Positions 1 through 9,600 of a stretch of 47,623 nucleotides of DNA are shown here, one piece after another; position 1 is the first letter of the stretch; each line of letters opens with the position of its first letter. The DNA comes from Deltaproteobacteria bacterium (GTDB taxonomy: Bacteria; Desulfobacterota; Desulfobaccia; Desulfobaccales; 0-14-0-80-60-11). The DNA is taken from the NCBI GenBank assembly GCA_016208235.1, contig JACQYN010000021.1:1-47623 (forward strand), read 5' to 3'. Position numbers and translations under genes: made by a program. The notes under the pieces are model-generated. The model searched no databases. It was not told the DNA's origin and was given only the letters and a program-made list of their open reading frames with translations.

Positions 1-725
1 AACTCCTTCTGGAATTGGCCGAGGCGGGTTTCAATCAAAGACCGGCTGAGATTCAGCGAGGTCTTCAAAATCGAGGACGCAGCCGTAGTTTCCCGATCGA
101 GTTTCTTCAAGTCCACCAAAACCCCCACCATTAAAACCGGGGCGCCTCGGGGCCGGACGGTGATAGGCACCAGAAAGCCATAGTATTCGGATGAGGAGGT
201 TTTAGGCAGTGTAACTTCACAGATGTTGGGGACCCATTTTTTCCTGGTGGCCAGTTCCGTCGGGGGCTGGGCCAGAGTGGGGCATTGCCACAGGCTCTCC
301 ACCTCCTTCTCGGCGAAGGGGATGCAGCAATTAAGCAAAATCTTGCGATGCTGGGGGTCCAGGAGAAAGGTCGTCCCCACGCTCCCCACCGGCTGCACCG
401 CAATCTGGCGAAATTCCGTATCCGCCAACACCTCTTCCCAAGGAGTGGATTGATTAAGGACTAAAAAGAGGGACAACTCCTGGGCCACATCCAGGGCCTT
501 CTGGCGCATCTGGCTGCGCACCAGGTTGTGCTGTTCCTCATGGAGTCGCATTCCTTCCCTGGCCTTGATATTTTCCAGGGAACGGTCAAAGTCGCCTTTC
601 AGTTGCCGGGAGAAAAAGCCAACCCCCAGGATGAGGGTGACCAGGGGGAGGAGCCAACCCACTATGCCCAAAAGGAGAACGCGAAATTTAAAGGTTTTGG
701 TTAAAGGAACCTGCAATTTAGTCAT
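1..725 (-). CDS. Membrane-anchored sensor protein, N-terminal part (runs off left edge)
   Basis: Reading the minus strand from an ATG at 725 gives an uninterrupted frame to base 1 (about 241 codons). The ORF track omits it because it has no stop inside the window. It begins MTKLQVPLTK. A single strong membrane helix follows at about residues 17-38 (LLLGIVGWLLPLVTLILGVGFF), then a charged, helical extracytoplasmic stretch and a region that could be a Cache/PAS-like sensor. No kinase motif is reached, so the output domain lies outside the window. It is 165 bp downstream of a substrate-binding protein gene on the same strand; such pairs often form a ligand-sensing system. Membrane sensor is moderately sure, histidine kinase is only a guess. 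Confidence 0.6.
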   Translation of the reverse strand, partial: MTKLQVPLTKTFKFRVLLLGIVGWLLPLVTLILGVGFFSRQLKGDFDRSLENIKAREGMRLHEEQHNLVRSQMRQKALDVAQELSLFLVLNQSTPWEEVLADTEFRQIAVQPVGSVGTTFLLDPQHRKILLNCCIPFAEKEVESLWQCPTLAQPPTELATRKKWVPNICEVTLPKTSSSEYYGFLVPITVRPRGAPVLMVGVLVDLKKLDRETTAASSILKTSLNLSRSLIETRLGQFQKE

Positions 726-890
726 TAACGGTTACTCTGAATTGCCGCTCTTCGGTCAACGCCATTACGCCCCCGTCTCGGTCCACCTGGCCGTTAAAAA
801 CATATCTTCCCCTGCCCGCGAAATAGATATATTTCCCTAAGGGCGCCACTCTCTCCACCTTCTCCTGTCAGAAACTTCCCGAACCACATT

Positions 891-1910
891 TTACTGGCTT
901 TCCTGATAAAAATGATGCGCCTGGCAAACCAACCGCCTGGGCAACAAAAGACCCAGTTCCTGGGCTACTTTCAGGTTAATGGTCAGCTTCTTGATTTGGG
1001 GAGACTCGGGCGGCACCTGGTCCAGGGGCACCCCCTTCAACACTTGGGCGGCCTGCCGCCCCGATTGGCGGCCCATGTCCATAAAGTCACAGTGATAGGC
1101 CAATAGGGGGCCATGAGCCACGGAATGACCGTCCGGCACCATCACGGGGATAGCGGCCTGCAAGGCGGCATCGCAAATAAGCTTCAGGTTCTTGGGTTTC
1201 CTAAGCACCGGATCGAAGGGGATTAACAAGGCTTCGATTCCTTGGTCGATCAGATCCGTGAGTACCTGGTGCAGAGGTTCGGGACGATCGTCTGGAACTG
1301 TGCGGGAAAAGGGAATGAGACCTATTTTCGGGCTCTCTGTCTCTGTGGCCTTGCCGCACGCCACCGCCTGGGGGGTGGCGGTGCAGAAAAGGATTCCCAG
1401 CCGTTTTAATCCTGGCCGAGCTAAAAGTAAAAACCGTAATTGCTCCAAAACGGGAACTTCCGCACTGGTGCCCGTAAAGCGAATAGCCTCGGGAGGAGCC
1501 GGGCGGGAAAGACCGGTGGCGTCGGGAAAGCCCACGTTTGTGTAAACTATGGGGATCTGGCTGTTCCGGGTGACTTCCAAAGCAATCAAAGTGGGCACCG
1601 TGCCCACGGTGATGAGCAGGCGAATCCCCTTTTCCTGGAATTCCCGGGCCGCGGCCGCGGCTTCATCCCTTTCCCCCCGGACGTTCCTTATTTCCAGGCG
1701 GATATTGAGCCCGTCCTGGTAGCCTTCCTCCCGCAGCCCCTCCATCACCCCCTGGGTGCTGTCTTCAAAACTTTTAGGCTCACTTACCCACTGGATTACC
1801 CCCACCAGAGGGAGATGGGGGAAAAGCACCTGGTGGCCCACATAAATCCCGGAAAGAACCAGGATCAGGCCCAGAACAATGCGGATGGAATATTGGCGCC
1901 AAAGGTTCAT
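891..1910 (-). CDS. ABC_sub_bind-family substrate-binding protein
   Basis: The 339-residue protein opens with an N-terminal hydrophobic segment at residues 10-25 (signal peptide or anchor). It then has the periplasmic-binding fold seen in the TrpX/ABC_sub_bind family: PLVGVIQWVSEP, GLREEGYQDG, LLITVGTVPTLIAL, IPIVYTNVGFPDATGL and, near the end, DMGRQSGRQAAQVLKG. These features match the family known for tryptophan/tyrosine or other small ligands, but the ligand cannot be read from sequence. No permease or ATPase gene follows. The next gene on the strand encodes a membrane sensor, so the protein may present a ligand to the sensor rather than feed a transporter. The start has a TTGAGG-type ribosome site upstream. 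Confidence 0.8.
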   Translation of the reverse strand: MNLWRQYSIRIVLGLILVLSGIYVGHQVLFPHLPLVGVIQWVSEPKSFEDSTQGVMEGLREEGYQDGLNIRLEIRNVRGERDEAAAAAREFQEKGIRLLITVGTVPTLIALEVTRNSQIPIVYTNVGFPDATGLSRPAPPEAIRFTGTSAEVPVLEQLRFLLLARPGLKRLGILFCTATPQAVACGKATETESPKIGLIPFSRTVPDDRPEPLHQVLTDLIDQGIEALLIPFDPVLRKPKNLKLICDAALQAAIPVMVPDGHSVAHGPLLAYHCDFMDMGRQSGRQAAQVLKGVPLDQVPPESPQIKKLTINLKVAQELGLLLPRRLVCQAHHFYQESQ

Positions 1911-2109
1911 TTTAGACCAATCCTCAACTAGTTATCGATCCCAGTGATATTTTTCTTTAATGAAATTTCTTAAACTTATGAACTAAATGGTGGGCAAGTA
2001 TCTTACATTTTGATTAATTCAAACATCAGGGGCTCCACACGGTATAGTATAAACAGAATTTTAAGTAAAACTCAAAATATTCCTTATAGCTTGAAGGCCA
2101 AACAGGCCT

Positions 2110-3309
2110 ATGGTAAAATTTCGTACGGGGGAGTTAAAGCTTCAGATGGTTAATCTGGGGGAACTGCGCCAAATTCTTGACCGCCAGGAGGAATCCTGGC
2201 TTTCCCTCTATGCCACGCGCAGCACCCAGGCCATCCGGCGGCGCTTTGAAGAGCGCATCGCCGAGGGCCACCGGCAGAACTTTGCGGTGGACGCGGACCG
2301 CATCCTCCATTCCCGGGCCTATACCCGTTATATCGACAAGACCCAGGTCTTTTATCTCATCGACCATGAGCACATCAGCCACCGGGTCTTGCACGTGCAG
2401 CTCCTCTCCAAGATCGCCCGCACCATCGGCCGCTTCCTGCGCCTGAACGAGGACCTCTTGGAGGCCATCGCCCTGGGCCACGATATCGGCCATCCCCCCT
2501 TCGGCCACGACGGGGAGCGCATCCTTTCCGCCATCTGCGAATCCCAGGGCATAGGTCCCTTTCTCCATAGCCTCCAGGGGGTATGGTTCCTGGAAAAGGT
2601 GGAGAAGGGCGGCCGGGGGCTCAATTTGACCCTCCAGGTTCTGGACGGCATTCTCTGTCACGATGGGGAGACCCACCTGGAGCGCCTGGCCCCGGACCGG
2701 GAAAAGACCTTTGCCCATCTGGAGGAGGAGATGCGCGCCAAGCTGGCCGACCCCCGGATCCCCCTCAAGCCCATGACCCTGGAAGGCTGCGTCGTGCGGC
2801 TGGCGGACACCATCAGTTATATCGGCCGGGACCTGGAAGACGCCGTTACCCTCAATCTGGTGCAGCGGGAGGAATTGCCCGCCCTGGTCGTTCAACGCCT
2901 GGGCCGCACCAATGGGGCTATTGTTTACAGCCTGGTGGCCGATCTCATCACCCACAGCTTTGAAAAGAATTACGTGGGCTATAGCCCGGAGGTGGGCCAA
3001 GCCCTGAAATCTCTGAAGGCCTTTAATTACGAGCGTATCTACAATAATCCCCGGATTAAGGCGGAAACCCCCAAGATCGAGGGCCTCTTTGACTCCATGT
3101 GGATTCGCTTCCTGCAGGATGTCCGGGAGCGCCGACTTGAATCCCCCATCTGGCGGGATTTTTTGTCCTTCATGGACCCCGTTTATCTGGAAAATCAACA
3201 GCTTCCGGAGATCGTCCGGGATTTTATCGCCTCCATGACTGACGCCTATTTCCTCAGGCAGAGCGCAGAGCTTTTCTTTCCCCAGACCATGCCCGGGAGG
3301 TTCGCTTGA
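2110..3309 (+). CDS. HD-domain dNTP triphosphohydrolase-like protein
   Basis: The 399-residue protein belongs to the deoxyguanosinetriphosphate triphosphohydrolase-like branch of the HD superfamily, which removes triphosphate from dNTPs. Visible metal ligands are His91 (ISHRVLHVQ), the HD pair at 124-125 (ALGHDIGHPPFGHDGE) and a later Asp in VVRLADTISYIGRDLEDAV. Family members set dNTP pools and may limit phage or mutation; the exact substrate is unknown. The ATG at 2110 lacks a good ribosome site. An internal ATG at codon 13 (2146) follows GGGGGAG at a longish spacing, so a 387-residue product is possible. It is the first gene of a compact plus-strand run. A TATAGT box at 2043 is a possible -10 element, without a convincing -35. 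Confidence 0.85.
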   Translation: MVKFRTGELKLQMVNLGELRQILDRQEESWLSLYATRSTQAIRRRFEERIAEGHRQNFAVDADRILHSRAYTRYIDKTQVFYLIDHEHISHRVLHVQLLSKIARTIGRFLRLNEDLLEAIALGHDIGHPPFGHDGERILSAICESQGIGPFLHSLQGVWFLEKVEKGGRGLNLTLQVLDGILCHDGETHLERLAPDREKTFAHLEEEMRAKLADPRIPLKPMTLEGCVVRLADTISYIGRDLEDAVTLNLVQREELPALVVQRLGRTNGAIVYSLVADLITHSFEKNYVGYSPEVGQALKSLKAFNYERIYNNPRIKAETPKIEGLFDSMWIRFLQDVRERRLESPIWRDFLSFMDPVYLENQQLPEIVRDFIASMTDAYFLRQSAELFFPQTMPGRFA

Positions 3310-3317
3310 GGCCGGAT

Positions 3318-4079
3318 ATGCGCCTGATGACCTTCAATCTCCGGTTTGCCACGCCCATAGACGGCCCCAATGAATGGGAGTACCGTAAAGAGTTGGTAGT
3401 GGAGATCATCCTGGCCCACGGCCCCCACCTTCTGGGCACCCAGGAAGGCACCGTGCCCCAGTTGGAGTATCTGGCCCCGCATCTGCCCAATTATAAGCCC
3501 CTGATCGCCCACCGCCAGATTGACCCCACCTGCCAGTATCCCACCATTTTTTACCGGGAAGACCTGTTTCGGGTGGCGGATTCCGGGGAATTCTGGCTGT
3601 CCGAGACCCCCACGATGCATCGCAGCAAGAGCTGGGACAGCGCCTTCCCCCGCATGGTCACTTACGGCCTTTTCCAGGAGAAAACGCGGGATTTGTGGTT
3701 TTACTTCATCAATACCCATCTGGATCACATCTCCGCCCTGGCCCGCCTGCAGGGAGCCCGGATGATCCGGGAGCATTTCTTCCCCCGGCAGAAGCCGCTG
3801 ATTCTCGTGGGAGATTTTAATGAGCCGCCGGACTCCCCGGTTTACCGGGAATTCCTGGACGGCGACGGCCTGGTGCAAGATACCTGGCGGGCCCTTTACC
3901 CCCCCGGAGTGGAAGCCACCTCCCAACACAATTTCGACGGCATTCCCCGGGGGAGCCGCATTGACTGGATTTTGGTATCACCGCCTTTCAAGGTCAAGGA
4001 AGCCTTGATGGTTACCGATAATCAGAAAGGGCGCTATCCGTCCGACCACTTTCCCTATGCCGTAGAGGTGGAGTATTAA
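3318..4079 (+). CDS. Endonuclease/exonuclease/phosphatase-family protein
   Basis: This has the EEP fold of Mg-dependent phosphoesterases (DNase I, exonuclease III, sphingomyelinase, Ccr4-like). Motifs in order are MTFNLRF, the catalytic Glu in LGTQEG, NTHLDH, GDFNEPPDSP, SRIDWILV and the terminal SDHFP. No signal peptide is seen, so it is probably cytoplasmic. The ORF track starts at a TTG at 3306 that overlaps the upstream stop. I prefer ATG 3318, which has TGAGG six bases upstream. It is coupled to the HD dNTPase gene and stops one base before the L,D-transpeptidase start. Substrate cannot be assigned; lipid, nucleic-acid and sugar-phosphate phosphodiesters are all possible. Confidence 0.85.
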   Translation: MRLMTFNLRFATPIDGPNEWEYRKELVVEIILAHGPHLLGTQEGTVPQLEYLAPHLPNYKPLIAHRQIDPTCQYPTIFYREDLFRVADSGEFWLSETPTMHRSKSWDSAFPRMVTYGLFQEKTRDLWFYFINTHLDHISALARLQGARMIREHFFPRQKPLILVGDFNEPPDSPVYREFLDGDGLVQDTWRALYPPGVEATSQHNFDGIPRGSRIDWILVSPPFKVKEALMVTDNQKGRYPSDHFPYAVEVEY

Positions 4080-4080
4080 G

Positions 4081-5064
4081 ATGCTTGGACTGGTATTATC
4101 GATCTGTCTTTGCTGTCTGGCCGCGGCGGCTACGGCCGGCGCGAACATCACGGAGGTCAACCTCTACCAACAGCTGGCCGGGTGCGAAGAGCAGTACCTG
4201 GTGGAAAAACGGATCACCGTGGACCGCCTGGCCCAGGAGAAGGGATTGCGCTGGCCCGTGGTAGTCAGACAAAATAATCTGAAAAAACCCTATCGCTTGA
4301 AAAAGGGCATGACCCTGAAAATCGACAACACCCACGTTGTGCCCGACGATTTGAGCCACGGCCTGGTCATCAACCTGCCGGAGTTGAACCTCTACTATTT
4401 CAAGGATGGCGCGTATCAGCGGCGCTATGCCCTGGCGGTGGGCAAGCCTTCCTGGCCGACCCCCACCGGGAACTACAAGATCAACGACAAACGCAAGAAC
4501 CCCACCTGGAACGTCCCGGAGTCCATCCAGGAGGAAATGGATGAAGAGGGTTATGAGGTGGTGGAAAAGGTGCCGCCCGGGCCCAAAAATCCCCTGGGGA
4601 AGTTCTTTATGGGCACCACCGCCGACGGGGTGGGCATCCACGCCACCAACCGCCCCTGGAGCGTGGGCTACTACGTCTCCCATGGTTGCATTCGCATGCT
4701 CCCCGATGAAATCGAGAAGCTCTTCCCCCAGATCCCCATCGGGACGCCGGTGAAGATTATTTACCGGCCCATCAAGATGGCTCTCACCGCCCAGGGGCGC
4801 ATCTTCCTTGAAGCCCATCCCAACATTTACCAAAAGAAGATGAAACCCCTGGCCCTGGTGAAGGACTTGGCCGGGAAAAACCGGCTGGAGGACCGCATCG
4901 ACTGGGACCTGGTGGCCAAAGTCCTGAAGACCCGGGAAGGCGTCGCCCGGGACATCACCAAAGACCCGCCGGAGGCCAAAGCCACCACCACCGCCACTCC
5001 CGCCCCTCGCCCCCAGGAGAATACCCTTTTCCCTTTACAGGGGAAAGAAGCCAAGTTAGAATAG
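4081..5064 (+). CDS. Secreted L,D-transpeptidase (YkuD domain)
   Basis: The 327-residue protein has a signal peptide (residues 1-20, hydrophobic and ending ATAGA). A LysM-like segment follows at about 40-90 (VVVRQNNLKKPYRLKKGMTLKI), then a YkuD catalytic domain at about 97-230. The catalytic signature is YVSHGCIRM, with nucleophile Cys near 203 and the paired His in VGIHATNRP. Such enzymes make 3-3 crosslinks in peptidoglycan or attach proteins to it in the periplasm. The C-terminal tail is Pro/Ala/Thr-rich. The start sits one base after the preceding stop, so the gene is translationally coupled. Its place before two small genes, one of them exported, suggests an envelope role. Confidence 0.92.
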   Translation: MLGLVLSICLCCLAAAATAGANITEVNLYQQLAGCEEQYLVEKRITVDRLAQEKGLRWPVVVRQNNLKKPYRLKKGMTLKIDNTHVVPDDLSHGLVINLPELNLYYFKDGAYQRRYALAVGKPSWPTPTGNYKINDKRKNPTWNVPESIQEEMDEEGYEVVEKVPPGPKNPLGKFFMGTTADGVGIHATNRPWSVGYYVSHGCIRMLPDEIEKLFPQIPIGTPVKIIYRPIKMALTAQGRIFLEAHPNIYQKKMKPLALVKDLAGKNRLEDRIDWDLVAKVLKTREGVARDITKDPPEAKATTTATPAPRPQENTLFPLQGKEAKLE

Positions 5065-5094
5065 GTCCCTGCTGACTTTTGCGGGAGAAGACCG

Positions 5095-5355
5095 GTGCCG
5101 GACAAGGATACCCCCCCGGAGCGCCTGCAGGCCCTGCGGCAAGAGAACCGGAATCTGCGATTTCTCCGGTTTCTGGTGGACCTGGCCCTGATGGAGATCC
5201 GGGCCGGCAGCTTCACCCTGGATGAAGCGGAGAAGGTGATGGAGAATGTCCGCAGCCAGGCCCTGCAGCTCTTCCCCGGCAAAGAAACGGCCTTTGACTG
5301 GATCTACCGGCCCCGGTTCCGCCGGGCCATCACCGAAACCTTTAAACTCCATTGA
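5095..5355 (+). CDS. Small conserved-looking protein of unknown function (86 aa)
   Basis: It starts at GTG 5095 behind GCGGGAGAAG, a good ribosome site. The 86-residue product is charged and helical (ERLQALRQENRNLRFLRFLVDLALMEI) and ends RPRFRRAITETF. It has no signal peptide, cysteine pair or known motif that I recognise. The tight spacing (30 bp after the transpeptidase, 15 bp before the next gene) and typical codon use support a real gene. I cannot assign a function. A cytoplasmic adaptor or regulator is possible but unsupported. Confidence 0.65.
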   Translation: MPDKDTPPERLQALRQENRNLRFLRFLVDLALMEIRAGSFTLDEAEKVMENVRSQALQLFPGKETAFDWIYRPRFRRAITETFKLH

Positions 5356-5370
5356 CAGAGGACGGAAAAG

Positions 5371-5895
5371 ATGCGCTTGAGCCGCTTTAGTCGAATCGTG
5401 CTGGGCATGCTGATCGTGCAGGGATTATTGCTGGCGGGTACGGGCCTGGCCCAGACCCAGAAGCCCGCTTGCGGTCCGGATCACGCCATCCTCTACAAGA
5501 GGGCGGTGGGCTTGTTGGATAAGGCGGAGAAGAAACTGGCCGCCAAATACACTGCGGAGGCCAAGTCCCTGCTGAAAGAGTCCAATTCTCTATTCACCAT
5601 CCTGGTGAAGGAGTGCGGTCCGGAACAGAAAGCCCGGACCTTGACCCCCCAGGAGGAGCAGCAGGAGGCGGTGAACAAAAAGCTGGCCGCGGATGAACTG
5701 GTCCAGGCCGAGCGCCTGGAAAAATCCGCCGCGGAAAAGCTCAAGAAGAGCGACCAGACCGCCCAGCAGGAGCTCGCCGTAAAATACGCCCGGGAGGCCA
5801 AGGGGGAATCCGAACTGGCCCAGGTGCGCTCCATCAAAGCCGGCATTTATTCCCTTCGCAATCAGCAGATGATCTTCCGGTTCCTGGCGAAATGA
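5371..5895 (+). CDS. Exported helical protein of unknown function (174 aa)
   Basis: It starts at ATG 5371 after GAGGACGGAAAAG. Residues 1-27 form a signal peptide (VLGMLIVQGLLLAGTGLAQ). The mature part is alpha-helical and rich in Lys, Ala and Glu, with repeats resembling each other (LDKAEKKLAAKYTAEAKSLLKES; LKKSDQTAQQELAVKYAREAKGE), suggesting two antiparallel helical hairpins. Two cysteines (KPACGPDH, KECGPEQ), each in a CGP(D/E) context, may pair in the periplasm. No catalytic motif is visible. The neighbouring L,D-transpeptidase suggests an envelope location, but the role is unknown. Confidence 0.7.
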   Translation: MRLSRFSRIVLGMLIVQGLLLAGTGLAQTQKPACGPDHAILYKRAVGLLDKAEKKLAAKYTAEAKSLLKESNSLFTILVKECGPEQKARTLTPQEEQQEAVNKKLAADELVQAERLEKSAAEKLKKSDQTAQQELAVKYAREAKGESELAQVRSIKAGIYSLRNQQMIFRFLAK

Positions 5896-5932
5896 TCGTC
5901 TGCCCCTGCCCGGTCGCCACGGGAGCGGGAAT

Positions 5933-6580
5933 TTGCATCTAAGCGTCACTGCCGAACAGGTGGGTCCCCTGGCGGTCCTCACTTATCTGGTGGCCTACCC
6001 GGAGACGGGCGAGGCTCTCCTGATCGATCCCGGCGGCCCGGCCCCGGCCTTGGCTACCCAGCTCCAGAAAAACGGCTGGCGGCTGAAGTGGATCGTTAAC
6101 ACCCACGGCCACGCAGATCATATCGCCGGCAACGACCGCTGGGCCGCCCGAACCGGAGCCCGGATCGTCATGCACCGCCTGGATTGGGAGTTCTTCAGCC
6201 GTCGGGAGATGCAAGACGCGGCTCTATCTGAGGGTTTTCCACCTTTGACCCGGGTGGATCTGCCGGTGGAAGACGGCATGCGGCTCCCCCTGGGCCGGGT
6301 GGAGGCCGTGGTCTTGCACACCCCGGGGCACACCCCCGGCGCCATCTGCCTTTACTTTCCCGGCCACCTGTTCACCGGGGATACCTTGTTCGTGGACGCG
6401 GCCGGACGCACCGATCTGCCGGGGGGGTCCCTGGAAGAATTAATCCAATCCCTCCAGGACAAAATCATGCCTCTGCCGGATGAAACCCGCATCTGGCCGG
6501 GCCATGATTACGGAGAAACTCCCACCTCCACCCTGGGCCGGGAGAAGTCCACCAACCCTTATCTCACCGATTTTTTTTAA
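5933..6580 (+). CDS. Metallo-beta-lactamase-fold hydrolase, glyoxalase II-like
   Basis: The 215-residue MBL-fold protein has the full metal set: NTHGHADHIAGN (HxHxDH), HTPGHTPGAICLY, GDTLFVDAAGRTDLPGG and the terminal WPGHDYG. The pattern is that of small hydroxyacylglutathione-hydrolase-like (YcbL-type) enzymes, which cleave thioesters such as S-lactoylglutathione. A persulfide dioxygenase is an alternative, less likely from the motifs. The start is TTG 5933, preceded by GGGAGCGGGAAT. No ATG gives a complete fold. It ends the plus-strand run and converges with the large kinase gene. Confidence 0.85.
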   Translation: MHLSVTAEQVGPLAVLTYLVAYPETGEALLIDPGGPAPALATQLQKNGWRLKWIVNTHGHADHIAGNDRWAARTGARIVMHRLDWEFFSRREMQDAALSEGFPPLTRVDLPVEDGMRLPLGRVEAVVLHTPGHTPGAICLYFPGHLFTGDTLFVDAAGRTDLPGGSLEELIQSLQDKIMPLPDETRIWPGHDYGETPTSTLGREKSTNPYLTDFF

Positions 6581-6663
6581 ACAGCCCTCAGTGCCGAAAG
6601 CCCCTCCCCAGAGGCCGGTCCGCCCCGCTCTGATGAGCCACGAAAATTTTACGCCTTGATATT

Positions 6664-9600
6664 TCAAGGGTTTTTCTGTAGGTCACCATGCCCCAGAGGG
6701 TTGTCCGCAGCATTCTCTGAGGGAGACTGTTGTTGCCCCGGGGTGTTGGACTCCGGCAGATATACAGTCACCCGGGTGCCTTTGTGGGGCTCGCTGTCGA
6801 TGACGATTTCTCCCTGGTGCGCTTGGATGATTTTCTGAGAAATAGCCAGCCCCAGGCCGCTTCCCTTGGGCTTGGAGGAAAAGAAGGGCTGGAAGATTTT
6901 TTCCTGAACCTCCGGCGGGATTCCCACTCCAGTATCGCTAATTTGCATAAATATCAGGCCTTCCCGCCGACCGGTGGTAATGGTCAGGGTCCCCCTGGTC
7001 TCCATGGCCTCAATGCCATTCTTGGCGATATTCAGGATCACCTGACGCAGATGAGCCGGGTCAAATTGCATCTCCGGGAGGTTGGGGTCCAATTCCAACA
7101 CCAACTCGATATTACTTTCCCGGAGACTCGGTTCCAGGCGCTGGCAGGTTTCCTGGATCAGGGCATTGAGATTTCCCATGGTCTTTTGGGGTTCGGAAAA
7201 TTTGGCATAGCTGCCAACCTCAACCAGGAAATCTTCCAGCCGTCTGACTTCATCCACGATAATCTGAAGCTTTCCCAGGTTTTTTTGCGGGTCCTGAGCA
7301 ATATCTTTCAGAACCTGGCGGGCAAATCCCCCGATGAGCATTAAGGGGTTTTTAATTTCGTGACTAATGTGGGCCGCCATCTTGCCCAGGATGGCCAGGC
7401 GTTCACTCCGTAAGAGTTCATCCTCCATACGTTTCCGTTCCCGCAGATCTTTAAAATGGCCGATCATGCCGATTTCCCGGTCGTTTTCTTTAAGCACCCG
7501 CGCGGAAAGCCAGATGGGCACCAAAGCGCCATCCTTATGTCGCATCCACGTTTCATAATTCTCGAGGATGCCCTCTCCACCGTAGAAAGAATCGCGGATT
7601 TTAGTGTTGATTTCCTGGAGTTGGCCCGGTGCATAGATTTCCTTGACATTCACTTTGCCCATGACTTCTTTCGGTTCATAACCGAGGATTCTGGCGGCTG
7701 TGTCATTAAAGGTGCGGATCACACCTTCCATGTCGTGGGCTACGATTCCGTCCATACAGGTATCGATCAACAGGTGTTGAAAGTAAATGCCGCGCTCCAC
7801 CTCGGCGGTCAATTCCTCTTCGGCTCGCTGGCGCTTGATCTGCGACCACATGCCGTTCATCAATAAAGTCAACTGCCGGACGTCCGATTCATCATAATCC
7901 TCATCCTTGTTTCCCACACCCGCCACCGCCACTATGCGGGCACCGTCAAAGACCGGGATGTTCAGGTGGCGCCGGATTTCCACATGCCCTGCGGGGTAGC
8001 CTTTCTTATAGGGGTTGGGGGCGGCATAATCATTGGTAATAATGGGCCGCCGCTGCCGCACGGCTTCACCCCAGAGCCCGGTGGTCTCCAGGGGATAGAT
8101 GAAAGGCTTATCAGTAATGGCGCATTCCTCCATGGCCGTCTTGGACCAGGCTTGCATCGTCAGAACGGTCTCCTCCTCATTCATGAAAGCCAGGTAACCG
8201 ATCGTGCTTTTGGTCAGCCGGACCCCTTCTTCCAGGGCGAAATCGGTAATCTCTTTGAGAGCTGCCTTGGTCATCTGGCTAATTTGCCATACCGCTTCGA
8301 GACGGGACTCATCAAGGCGCAGCGCCTCCTCCATGTTGGCGGTGCGCACTGCCAGTCCCAATTGCCCGGCCAGGGATTGAAAGAACTCCACGTGTTCTCT
8401 GGTAAAAAACCCTTTCTGGCTACTGGCCGCGGTCAAAACCCCGAGAGTCAGGGTTTCAGTAGTTATGGGCGCCAGCACCGCGGAGCCCATGGTTTCCTCT
8501 TTCAGAAGCCCCTGGAGACGATCCGCCACTTCCGAGGAATCCGTTACGGAAATCACCTGGGAGGTACGTAAACATTGCCCCAAAAAGGATTCCGGATCAG
8601 GTTTGACCACCATCTCCCGGGCCTGGGAGGGGAGACCCCGGAGACCTCTGATATGCAGGAAGCCTTCTTCATCTAACAGCCGCACGGCACATTTCTCCAC
8701 CCCCAGCTGTTCCCCCAGCACTCCCAACACACCTTCCAGGAGATCGGGAATATAAAGAGAAGAAGCTAACCTGCGGGCCGCTTCATAGAGCACCGAGAGC
8801 TCCGCCACGCGTCTTTTTAGTTGTTGTTCACTTTCCTCCAGGGAGCTGGAAATCCGACCGAAGAGATCAAAAACATCTTCCATCCGGGAACCCACTGAGG
8901 AGAAGTAACCTTCCACTATTACCCGGGCCGCCGCCGGGCCGATGGAGCCGGCAATGGTACGCTCTATAAAGCCTGCCAGCCGGAGCTTTTCCCGGTCCCC
9001 CCACTCGGATTCGGAAATCGCCACCTCCTGGAGAAAGGCCCGCTGCGCCTCTGCAGCCTTCCGGGGGCCGATGAGCTTCTCCATGAAGCTGGTCAAATGG
9101 TCCAGGCTGGGAAAATAAGTATAGCGTTTCTCTAAAGGCAGCTCTCTTTCCTGTTCAAAGACTTCGACAAAACGCCGGGACTGCTCCTCCTCCACCGGAG
9201 TGGGCACCGTTAGCAAGGAAACGCTTACAAAGGCGCCGGCATTGACTATCAGGGACCAGAAAAAGGCATGGGAGAGCTTATCCAGGCCGGTCAGGCCCAA
9301 AAAAGCAGTGGGATTAAGAATGGCCAGGCCGAAGGGGCCCGCATTTAAAATACTCTGAGGGAACCAGCCTGCTTCCACCAGATAGGGGAGGACCAGGGTA
9401 TAGGCCCAAAGGAAAAACCCTGACATCAATCCCGAGATCGCCCCCCAGCGGGTGGCTTCCCGCCAATACAGGGCCCCCAGCATGGCCGGCACCAATTGCA
9501 TCACCCCGCAAAAGGCGATCAGCCCGATATCCACCAGCATGACCGTAGGAAAGATCAGGTGATAACCGAAGTACCCTAAGAGAATCAACAACAGGATGGC

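Noticed and set aside
2134-3198. 354-residue minus-strand frame
   Set aside because: Shadow of the HD dNTPase gene.
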